DNA of 16,119 nucleotides from Setomelanomma holmii (Eukaryota > Ascomycota > Dothideomycetes > Pleosporales > Phaeosphaeriaceae): the NCBI GenBank assembly GCA_010015745.1, contig ML978412.1:1-16119 (forward strand). Direction: 5' to 3'. Of this stretch, positions 9,619-16,119 are shown piece by piece. Under the pieces are notes generated by a model that made no database searches, had not been told where the DNA came from, and worked only from the letters and a program-made list of their open reading frames with translations. The translations under genes and the position numbers were made by a program. How positions within the stretch are numbered: position 1 is the stretch's first letter; every line of letters starts with the position of its first letter.

Positions 9619-10172
9619 GCCTCAAAGCCAAGGTCGCCCCGCGCATGTCAGACGACGACATGTCTGACTACGACGACTCTGACGACACCATGTCTTGTGG
9701 GGAGGATGAGTTACAGGAGTATACCCATGACGCTGAGCGCAAAAAGATCAAAACCTCGGTGACCGCCTTGGGCAACACCCGCAGGAACAACCCGTCATCC
9801 AAGTCGACTACACGCACCATCAAGACTTCTACCCCCGTCAAGTCATCGTCTCGAGCCGCTAGACCCTACGCCCCCAAGGCTCTGGCTGTGCCGTCTTCTC
9901 CTACATCATCCCCTCCTGCTACCGTCGGTGCGCAGCTTCGCGGCACTCATTCTCTCGGTTTAAACTTGCGAGGCAAGCGCGGTTCTGACGCTATTTCCTT
10001 GGATGAGGAGTCTCCAACCGAGACTCGCCTCAGGTCTAACCCATCTGTACCCAGGAAGAAGCTTAGGTCCGTCGCTGGGACGAAGCTCACTGAGAAGAAG
10101 GCCAACGTCAAGAAGCCCGAAGCTGTCAAGAACCAGACCGGACGCGTTAAGAGGACCCTTGAGCCTCGCTAG
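9289..10172 (+). CDS. Three-exon gene for a Lys/Ser-rich, probably nuclear protein of unknown function
   Basis: The model joins 9289-9327, 9369-9531 and 9583-10172, giving 263 residues. Intron 1 (9328-9368, GTAAGC...TTCAG) and intron 2 (9532-9582, GTATTA...CACAG, with a TTGATTAAC branch-like site) are small fungal introns. Exon 2 encodes a charged helical segment that could form a coiled coil. Exon 3 begins with a basic region, then an acidic patch (MSDDDMSDYDDSDD), then a long Ser/Thr/Pro and Lys/Arg-rich disordered region with KRG and KKLRS clusters that resemble nuclear localisation signals. No known domain. The start is chosen because the 13-codon first exon is the same length in the second copy, while the longer upstream frame from 9115 is not conserved in frame there. 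A chromatin or nucleic-acid role is a guess from composition. It appears intact, with no stops. Confidence 0.7.
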
Positions 10173-10383
10173 AGGAGCAGAACTAGCCGCAGCAAAGCAC
10201 AAAGACGGCAGCTCCTCTTGTACTCTACACCCTAGATCGGTCGCAAGAAAGTTCTCAGATGAGGGTTGATAGATTAGAGTGGAGTTGGGCTCTTTTGACG
10301 CTCGGCTCGTATTCCAAAATCAAGTCCACCTGGATATCCTAACACATGCCATTATTACCAAGCTTAACTGAAACCACCCTTAT
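10173..10383. other. Downstream flank between the two gene copies
   Basis: This holds the 3' untranslated region of the gene ending at 10172 and the start of the second copy's upstream region. No clear polyadenylation hexamer, gene or repeat was seen. Confidence 0.3.
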
Positions 10384-10917
10384 GATCGTCATCCATGCCG
10401 TGATCCCCTGGCCTGCGTGCCCGTACATCGCGTGCTGTCTGATGTGGCCCGTGCAGTAGTGAGTGGAAACCTATCACCATGCGAACGCCCACGATAGACA
10501 GATGAACACGCTAAAAATTAGGCTGATATACAAAACTCTGCCCCGCACCTCTACTTCTATTCCTATCGATTCCCTAACCCTACCTGCACACACGGAGTTT
10601 CTGGTCACACAAGTACAGCCCTTCAGCAACGATGCCTCGACAGGAGCGCCATGGAGACCTCCTCGCTCAGGTAAGCGCAGGCTTTCTGCGTTGTCTACTA
10701 TTACTTAGCCAGCGACAGGCGCGATCTCAGACGGAGGAGGTCGCCATGAAACTCAAAGAGGCATGCCAAGCACAGGACAACCTACGCGCAACCCTCGACG
10801 AGTTTGAGTAACTAGAAGGACAGCGTAAGTGTATCACCCAAATAAGGAAGTTTGAGCGTCCTGATTGATAGCCTGCAGTAGGTCGCCGCGAAGCTATCAA
10901 CGCCCCCGAGCAGCGCC
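10384..10917 (+). repeat. Downstream copy of the direct duplication
   Basis: Matches 9036-9618 (upstream flank, exons 1-2, introns and start of exon 3). Similarity ends near 10917, soon before the hAT-related sequence begins, so the remainder of the duplicated gene is displaced or lost. Confidence 0.85.
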
Positions 10918-10938
10918 CCCACTCAGCGTGTCCAACAA
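10632..10938 (+). pseudogene. Truncated paralogue of the 9289-10172 gene, interrupted by transposon sequence
   Basis: Exon 1 is 10632-10670 (13 codons, as in the intact copy). Intron 1 is 10671-10712 (GTAAGC...GCCAG), exon 2 is 10713-10824 and intron 2 is 10825-10878 (GTAAGT...TGCAG). Exon 3 runs from 10879 until similarity fades near 10917. Both introns sit at the same positions and phases (0 and 1) as in the intact gene, which supports both models. Exon 2 has an in-frame TAA at 10809-10811, one C-to-T step from CAA. It is shorter than exon 2 of the other copy (112 versus 163 bases) and the encoded helix is different in sequence. The acidic patch and basic C-terminal region are missing because hAT sequence follows. 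Non-functional as the full-length protein; a 45-residue product is possible. Confidence 0.7.
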
Positions 10939-10940
10939 GA

Positions 10941-11050
10941 AGTACTACGGTACTATTAGCTCGGTTAGCTTACGCTACGGCCACAAACCGAGTGAATTAC
11001 GTACGGTGGTAACGCTATGGGAGGCCTGTGCTGCCCGTAACCGTAGTACT
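10941..11050. repeat. 11-bp inverted repeat near the hAT 3' end
   Basis: AGTACTACGGT at 10941-10951 is the exact reverse complement of 11040-11050. It lies at and just inside the likely 3' end of the hAT element. Subterminal repeats are common in hAT elements as transposase-binding sites, but only one pair is seen here and chance cannot be excluded. Confidence 0.45.
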
Positions 11051-12710
11051 GCTGCACGAGCCAATTACTGGCCGTAAGCTGCCTCTGATTGGCTGAAGGA
11101 GTTGCTTGCCTGTGAAGGAGTACTAAAGGAGCTGTTTTCTTGGGAACCAGCTCCTTCCCAGCGTGGATTTTATCGGCTTTTCTCACCAAAATGTCGAGCT
11201 CTTGGAGGGAGCTCTTCACCAGGCCTCGCTGTAACCAGCTCTTCTGCAACTGTATAGCTTGTATTGTAGCGCCGTCAAGGCGGTTGCGATCGTTGGTGAC
11301 TGTTCGGCCAGCCTTACTAAAGGTGCGCTCGCACTCGCAGCTGGTGGAGGGGATAGAGAGGTAGTCGCTGGCGATCTTGAAGAGGATGGGATAACGGTGG
11401 CGACCGTATTCGAGCCACCAGGCCCATACTTGGTCTGTTCTGATCAGCTCAAGCTCATGCTCACTCCCATTTGTATAGTCAAATAGCAGAGAGTCGAAGT
11501 ACTCGTCAAGTTGACTTGATCGCTTCTGACGCTTGTTCTTCGCATTAGTAAGCAGGTAGGGGTCCACCTCCATTGTGCGCTCGTAAAGGCTATCGCTGCT
11601 GCCACTTGGGAGCTTTCTCCGACTTAGTGGCTGCAAGAGCTCATCATCAGCCTGCTCCTCTTGAGTATACTGCTTGTGGGTTCTGCGGATAGAGTCCTCG
11701 GCTTTCTTGTACCACAAAGGAAAGTTCTTCCATTGAATCTTGAACCACTGCAGGCGTAGCTTTGGGTGGAGCGCGGTGGCTACAGCGTAGAAGCTGACGT
11801 CAAGTTTCATTAAAATGGAGCCGAAATAGACGTCAAGCTTGAGCTTCCTAAAGGGGACAGCATTTAAGAGGAATTCTGACTTGTTTGTGCGCTCGTTAGC
11901 CTCGCTATAGTGCGCCCACAAAGCTTGCAAATTAGGTAGTGTTTGCCAGAGAGATTCATACCCAGAGACGCTGTTGGAGCCCTCCAGGCGCTTAATCATC
12001 TCATATGGAGGCTGGGGAAAGTCGACAAGTTCTGCAACCTCGTCCCACTCGTCGTCGGTAGGAGCGTCTGTAAGAGGACTGTAATCGAGGTCATCGTCGA
12101 CATCGTTGTGGAGATAGAGAGCTCGAACGAAGCGCTTGATTGAGTCCTTAAGCTCGAGGCAACAAAGGAGCATAAGATAGACTGAATGCCAGCGGACGCC
12201 GCCGGCCTGACGCAGCTGCAAGGTGTTGTACTTGAAGAGAGAGTCCTCGGGATCGCTCTCCTTCTGCATTGAGAGGAAGAGCTCTCGTCGCTTATGGGAT
12301 GCACACACTGCATTCACGAAGTTGTGTAGCTTGCCGACGATTCTAAGTTGTCGATTCCTTGAACTCTTGAACTGATCGCGCGGAGCAGTAGTAGCGATCT
12401 CCTCTTCCCATTTGCTAACCCCATCTCCATATATTGTAGCTTTGACGACGAGGTTGATGATATGGCCCGCACAGCGCATGCGGTTGTCGACCGTAATGTA
12501 GATGCTCGGATGGAGGTTGAGAGACTTGATGAGCTCAGCGTCGTTACTAGAGGCATTATCACCCACAAAGCAATGGACTTTTCGCGCGATTCCAAATTCG
12601 TTGAGTACGTTGCGTACGATAGAGCCTTGGGCAGCCCCAGTATGATCTCCGTATAGGTTGTAGAAGGCGATCAAGAAATCTTGTTGTTTGAAGTCAGCAT
12701 CTGATATGTA
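10965..12710 (-). CDS. hAT-family transposase, 5'-truncated but open
   Basis: An uninterrupted frame of about 580 codons on - (12710-10965), counted here from a TTG at 12672-12674. Family landmarks are present: the second acidic catalytic block (VGDNASSND, Asp near residue 39), RMRCAGHIINL (the Cys-x2-His pair), GGVRWHS, and the hATC dimerisation region from about residue 414 (WWLEYGRHRYPILFKIASD, then CECERTFSKAG with the catalytic Glu near 449). The usual N-terminal BED zinc finger and first catalytic Asp (expected in a WTS-type block) are absent: the frame meets TAA at 12711-12713. The last about 65 residues beyond the dimerisation domain are unusual and may be read-through into terminal sequence. 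The lack of stops contrasts with the neighbouring relics and suggests a younger or RIP-escaped copy. Without the N-terminal region it is unlikely to transpose. Confidence 0.9.
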   Translation of the reverse strand, partial: YISDADFKQQDFLIAFYNLYGDHTGAAQGSIVRNVLNEFGIARKVHCFVGDNASSNDAELIKSLNLHPSIYITVDNRMRCAGHIINLVVKATIYGDGVSKWEEEIATTAPRDQFKSSRNRQLRIVGKLHNFVNAVCASHKRRELFLSMQKESDPEDSLFKYNTLQLRQAGGVRWHSVYLMLLCCLELKDSIKRFVRALYLHNDVDDDLDYSPLTDAPTDDEWDEVAELVDFPQPPYEMIKRLEGSNSVSGYESLWQTLPNLQALWAHYSEANERTNKSEFLLNAVPFRKLKLDVYFGSILMKLDVSFYAVATALHPKLRLQWFKIQWKNFPLWYKKAEDSIRRTHKQYTQEEQADDELLQPLSRRKLPSGSSDSLYERTMEVDPYLLTNAKNKRQKRSSQLDEYFDSLLFDYTNGSEHELELIRTDQVWAWWLEYGRHRYPILFKIASDYLSIPSTSCECERTFSKAGRTVTNDRNRLDGATIQAIQLQKSWLQRGLVKSSLQELDILVRKADKIHAGKELVPKKTAPLVLLHRQATPSANQRQLTASNWLVQQYYGYGQHRPPIALPPYVIHSVCGRSVS

Positions 12711-12754
12711 TTAGATTATTTTTGTGTTCTTGCTCAAACGGCGCTAGGGCTCAC
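12701..12754 (-). other. Candidate intron at the 5' edge of the hAT frame
   Basis: On -, GTGAGC (donor end at 12754), a TCTAATAC branch-like sequence and CAG (ending at 12701) form a good 54-bp fungal intron directly before the hAT frame. However, the frame that would join in the correct phase upstream has a TGA close by, and upstream sequence has no hAT N-terminal features. Either a damaged 5' exon or chance at an insertion junction. Confidence 0.3.
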
Positions 12755-12759
12755 CGCTC

Positions 12760-14090
12760 GCTCAAGATGGAAGTAGCGGCCGGGAAAAGCGGCAGAATAC
12801 GGTAACGAGGATGGACGCGTGATGCGCGGGGAACACCAAAACAACACAATATCCTTCACCTTCAACACGCGATAACTCCACTAATATGAGTCCGATTGAG
12901 GAAGCGCTTGCAGAAATTAAATTGCAAGAGCAAGGAGATGACTTTTCATATACAAAGATTGCTGCAAAACATGGTGTTGTATGCTCTACTTTGATCCGAA
13001 GGCATAGAGGCGAAACAACCACCACGCAAGCCAAAAACCTCAACCAACGCAATCTTCAACCACAACAAGAGATAGAGCTTGTACGCTATATTGAAGACCT
13101 ATCAAGGCGAAGATTACCACCTACAAGAGAGATGGTACAGAATTTCGCGTCCCAGATAGCTCAAAAGCCTGTGAGCCAGAGATAGGTTACCCGCTTTCTT
13201 AGCAACCACAAGCTTGATCTCATCTCAAGATAGACGTCTAGGATGGACTCCAAACGCCACCAAGCTGATTCAAAAGCAAGCTACACGCTCTACTTTGACT
13301 TGTTGCACTCAAAGATCAACCAGTACAACGTGCAGCCCCACCATACTTATAATATAGATGAGAAGGGCTTCTTACTTAGATTAACAGCAAGAGCAAAGCA
13401 CATCTTCAGTAAGAGGATGTGGGTGAAAAAGGAGATTAGAGCATCTACTCAAGATAGCTCAAGAGAGTGGATTACCGTCTTGGCTTGCGTTGGGGCAGAT
13501 GGAGTAGCTCTCCTACCAGGCCTCATTTACCAAGCTAAGAAGAGGCTTTGAGCCACTTGGGTGGCAGACGTAAAAGCTGGAGAACACGACGTTTTTCTAG
13601 CCTCATCTCTATCAGGATGGACTAACAATGAGCTTAGATTAGCATGGCTTGAGCAGGTGTTTGATCGCTGCACAAGGAAGAAGGCAGATAAGGCGTACAG
13701 GCTCCTCATCCTTGATGGCTATGGATCTCATCTTACTATAGATTTTATCGATTACTGCGACAACAACAAGATCCTTCTGGCTATCTTCCCTCCTCACTCA
13801 ACTCATACGCTTCAGCCACTTGATGTAGTGATGTTCAAGCCACTTGCAACAGCTTACTCTACTGAGCTCTCACACTGGATCTAAAAGAGCTAAGGCCTCA
13901 TCTTGATCGCGAAAGGCGACTTCTTCCTATTGTTTTAGGAGGCCTAGATAAGCTCCTTCAAAGAAGAGTCAATCTTAAAGTCTTTTGAAGCAACAGGCAT
14001 CTCACCAGCCAACCCCACACTGAACACCAACTTTTCGATTTTTAGATATCCTCTCTAGACACCCCAATAATCCCAGCAACTGAACAAGCT
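12760..14090 (+). mobile_element. Fot1/pogo-family transposon, 3'-truncated
   Basis: The limits are approximate. The 5' end lies between the hAT frame and ATG 12886. No ACGT...GCGAG type terminus like that at 316-357 was found, so it is probably another family. The 3' side meets LINE sequence before 14165, suggesting the LINE inserted here. Confidence 0.5.
12886..14058 (+). pseudogene. Fot1/pogo-like DDE transposase with intact DDD triad but several stops
   Basis: One reading frame runs from ATG 12886 to about 14058 without a frameshift. N-terminal residues form a Psq-type helix-turn-helix (about 5-45), followed by a CENP-B/Tc5-type DNA-binding region (about 60-120) and the DDE domain. The catalytic aspartates are present: YNIDEKGF (GAT 13357-13359), LILDGYGSH (13714-13716) and LQPLDV (13822-13824). 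Stops interrupt it at 13183, 13231, 13549, 13882, 13891, 13936 and 13945. Most fall where Trp (TGG to TAG) or Gln/Arg (CAA to TAA, CGA to TGA) fits the family, so base transitions explain them. The C-terminal end after the NP-rich segment near 14010 is missing or shifted, and no zinc knuckle is seen. It is a different, less decayed lineage than the relic at 441-1950. Non-functional. Confidence 0.92.
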
Positions 14091-14164
14091 TACTGCGCTG
14101 ATTCCAGGAGTATCTCTAACGTCCGCCTAGCCCTCCGCGCAGTCGCGTAAAGGAGCTTGTCAGG

Positions 14165-15820
14165 ATGGCAGAGTCTCCCTCCTCCCAGCACACAGGGTCC
14201 CCAGACCCTGAGATTCCTCAGCAGCTCTATACACGCACCCTAAGACAGCCCCAGGAGGACATGCATCACCGTGCACCCCTTCTGAGCAGCCTGAACCCCG
14301 GTAGGGGCGCTCCCAAACCTCGCGTCTCTGATGCCGTCCAACGCCATATCACCAAGACTCAGCAGATTGCCTAGCTGTGGAACACTATCACTACGGCTTT
14401 TGCGGCAGCGGTAGACCAACACGCAGAGAGCTACACTAACCCTCGAGAAGCCAAGATTGCTGAGGAACTGCAGCAGAGAGTCATCTAGGCTCTGACCTCG
14501 CTCTCCCCAAGCAACTCCCCCCCTAGCTCCCGCTGGAGCAGCGACACCGGTCACAGCAACCCCAGGAGCCAAGAGTTGGGACGCCGCTCTTGGGCAGACG
14601 TAGCCAGAGACCCCCAAATCTCAGATAGGGGTGGCAGTCAACCCCTAATCCCTGCTAGGCCCCGCCCTAACCCGCCAGCTAAGCTAAAAGAAGACAATCG
14701 AATCTTCGTAGCAATCTCTAACCCAGCAATGCGACTGCAACAACCCTCACCCTTTGCAGTAAGGCAGGCAATATGTAAGAGCATAGCAGGACTCACCCTT
14801 AAAGACATACCTACTGCATCACCGATTAATACAGGCTGGGCGATTACCCCAGCAAATGAGAACATCCAGGGCCGACTTCTAACTCAAGAAAACCAGGAAC
14901 TTCTAGTAAGAGCGCTAGACGGAGATGCGGTGAGGATCCCTGAACGCTGGATCAACTACGCAGTACAAGGAGTACCCAGCTCTTTCCAGACCCTGGACGG
15001 CACAGAACTACCAACTACTACTTAGCTGGTAGAGGAAGAGGTCTGCTCACAAACAGGCAAGCAGCTAGTCAGCTGCAGGACCTTACGGCATAGGGCGAAT
15101 CAGCACAGCCTCACCACCTGGATTGTTTCATACAAGGAGCCAGTCTGCTCATTCTGGCTCTTTGGCACTAGCCAATTCTCGAAGGAAATCTACAAGCATC
15201 CCACCATACAGCGACACAACCCAGGCTGCCAGGGCTACTGCAACGTTGCCTGCTGTACCCGAGTAGCTCGCTGTGCACACTGCGGGGACCGCACAGATAG
15301 ACACCAAGGACAGTACGGGGACCGTTGCGCCCACAAAGCTATGTGTGCCAACTGTCATGGCCCTCATCCAGCTAGCCACACCAACTGCCCAGCAGCCCCT
15401 CGCCGGGTCAACGGACACATCACTAAGCCCACAAAGACTGAGCTGAAGGCTATCCGTCGCGCAGGCAAAATAGCACAGCAACACCTCTACAGGACAGTCC
15501 AAGAGACTCTTAGACAGGCAACACTTCAGCCTGAGGCTCCCCCTATAGGGGCATCAGAGATAGTGCCTCCCCACCCTTCAACCCAGAGGCAAGATGAAGA
15601 TAGTAGGGCTACATGTCCCACAATTACTGCCTCTAATGCATCCTCCTCTACTACTGGCAGAGAAAAGAGACTAAGGCGGGCCGCCACAGGCCAGAGAAGC
15701 CTTAATGTAGGACAACTGTCTGCCGGCAGCGTTCGTCCACAATCAACTATCCATACTGACCCGTCTACCTCAGAGAGGGAAGACGCCAGCATGAGCGATG
15801 ACCCGCCATCATCATGCTAG
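14165..15820 (+). pseudogene. LINE ORF1 (Gag-like nucleic-acid-binding protein), three nonsense codons
   Basis: A single frame of 551 codons from ATG 14165 to TAG 15818-15820, interrupted only by TAG at 14372-14374, 14486-14488 and 15023-15025. Each is one C-to-T step from CAG in a CpA context, which fits RIP. The N-terminal third is Pro/Ser-rich, followed by a SWADVARDP motif, as in Tad1-clade ORF1 proteins. A globular, RRM-like region probably follows (about residues 175-330). Next comes a Cys/His cluster at about residues 355-420 with CAHCG and CANCHGPHPASHTNCP, the latter a C-x2-C-x3-H-x6-C knuckle typical of LINE Gags. The C-terminal 130 residues are basic then Ser/Thr-rich. Such proteins bind the element RNA and form the transposition particle. 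The upstream frame is open to about 14120, so the start is not certain. Confidence 0.85.
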
Positions 15821-16119
15821 AACACCCTCACAACACCCCAGCCGACACCAGGCATCAACACCCCAGCCTACCAAGCAAGCAACTTTGTGTATGCTGGGCC
15901 AATGTTAGCAGGAGCTCACCCTGGCACATCACTATACTAGAGGTAGCCTTTCAGAAGGGCATAGATGTCGTGTGTGTTCAGGAGCCCTTTACATGTGCTA
16001 ACTCAAGAACTTCCACCTACCCCAGTTTCACACACCTAGCACCTATCAGCACCTGGGACAGCCCCAACACACCAGGCTCAGCCCGCCCTAGGGTGATGAC
16101 CTACATCCGCAAAGGACGC
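15814..16119 (+). CDS. LINE ORF2, N-terminal endonuclease region (partial at window end)
   Basis: An open frame of 102 codons from ATG 15814 to the last base, with no stop. After about 28 leader residues it shows the start of an exonuclease-endonuclease-phosphatase (AP-type) domain: a CWANVSRSSPWH segment with the metal-site Asn position, then VAFQKGIDVVCVQEPF with the catalytic Glu. In Tad1 and related LINEs this domain nicks target DNA before reverse transcription. The ATG overlaps the ORF1 stop (ATGcTAG, 15814-15820), so ORF2 is in another frame than ORF1 and could be translated by termination-reinitiation. Unlike ORF1, this stretch has no nonsense codon, but only a fraction of the ORF is visible. 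Confidence 0.85.
   Translation, partial: MLEHPHNTPADTRHQHPSLPSKQLCVCWANVSRSSPWHITILEVAFQKGIDVVCVQEPFTCANSRTSTYPSFTHLAPISTWDSPNTPGSARPRVMTYIRKGR

Larger units (their letters stand above)
10920..12750 (-). mobile_element. 5'-truncated hAT DNA transposon
   Basis: Defined by the transposase frame. The 3' boundary falls between the end of paralogue similarity (10917) and about 10960. The 5' boundary falls between 12710 and 12880, where a pogo element begins. Terminal inverted repeats and an 8-bp target duplication could not be identified because one end is missing. Confidence 0.65.
14100..16119 (+). mobile_element. Tad1-like non-LTR retrotransposon (LINE), 5' part, runs off the window
   Basis: Two ORFs in the LINE order: a Gag-like ORF1 with zinc knuckles, then an ORF2 that opens with an AP-type endonuclease. 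The reverse transcriptase should lie beyond 16119. A 5' leader of up to about 70 bases precedes ORF1; the exact insertion point in the pogo element is not resolved. Confidence 0.85.

Noticed and set aside
11943..12656. Several ORFs overlapping the hAT frame on both strands
   Set aside because: They are shadows of the long transposase frame, which carries family motifs throughout.
12762..13052. 96-codon - strand ORF between hAT and pogo
   Set aside because: It is mostly antisense to the start of the pogo transposase and has no hAT N-terminal features such as a BED finger.
14240..14617. 125-codon - strand ORF
   Set aside because: Antisense to LINE ORF1, with low-complexity composition produced by the Pro/Ser-rich coding strand.
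15149..15792. - strand ORFs opposite the LINE zinc-knuckle region
   Set aside because: Antisense shadows; the + strand has the diagnostic Cys/His pattern and a continuous frame.

Overview
The window looks like repeat-rich, gene-poor nuclear DNA of a filamentous ascomycete. Pleosporales or another Dothideomycete is my best guess. That placement is inference from the short 40-55 bp GT-AG introns, the transposon types present (Fot1/pogo with a C-terminal CCHC knuckle, hAT, Tad1-type LINE) and nonsense codons that are almost all explained by C-to-T or G-to-A change, the pattern left by repeat-induced point mutation (RIP). No bacterial features, tRNA, rRNA or CRISPR array were seen.

Layout. At 1-319 is the 3' end of a Fot1/pogo-like element, read on +. 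It ends at a TA (320-321), and on the other side of that TA a second pogo-like element begins and runs leftward (322 to about 1950, - strand), heavily mutated. All three of its catalytic aspartates read as asparagine. From about 2560 to 4850 the - strand carries a decayed, unidentified protein-coding gene, readable only in pieces. From 4860 to 9030 is mostly non-repetitive, gene-poor DNA. It holds a possible intron-containing gene remnant on - (5311-5670), a (GTT)n microsatellite (6191-6234), a few anonymous ORFs and a possible decayed gene on + (about 8090-8675).

The best host gene lies at 9289-10172 (+): three exons and a 263-residue lysine/serine-rich, probably nuclear protein of unknown function. 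Its promoter and first half are duplicated downstream (9036-9618 versus 10384-10917). The second copy keeps both introns at the same positions and phases, but has a premature TAA and is cut off by a mobile element.

From about 10920 to the right edge is a stack of transposons: a 5'-truncated hAT transposase with a long open frame (- strand, 10965-12710), a Fot1/pogo transposase with an intact DDD triad but several stops (+, 12886-14058), and the 5' part of a Tad1-like LINE (ORF1 14165-15820 with three TAGs, ORF2 endonuclease from 15814 off the edge). I infer nested insertion, hAT into the gene copy, pogo into hAT, and LINE into pogo, but the far flanks are outside the window.

I found no convincing new multi-gene system. 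The points of most interest are the duplicated orphan gene interrupted by transposons, the shared-TA junction of two pogo elements with matching terminal architecture, and the ATG/TAG overlap between the LINE ORFs.
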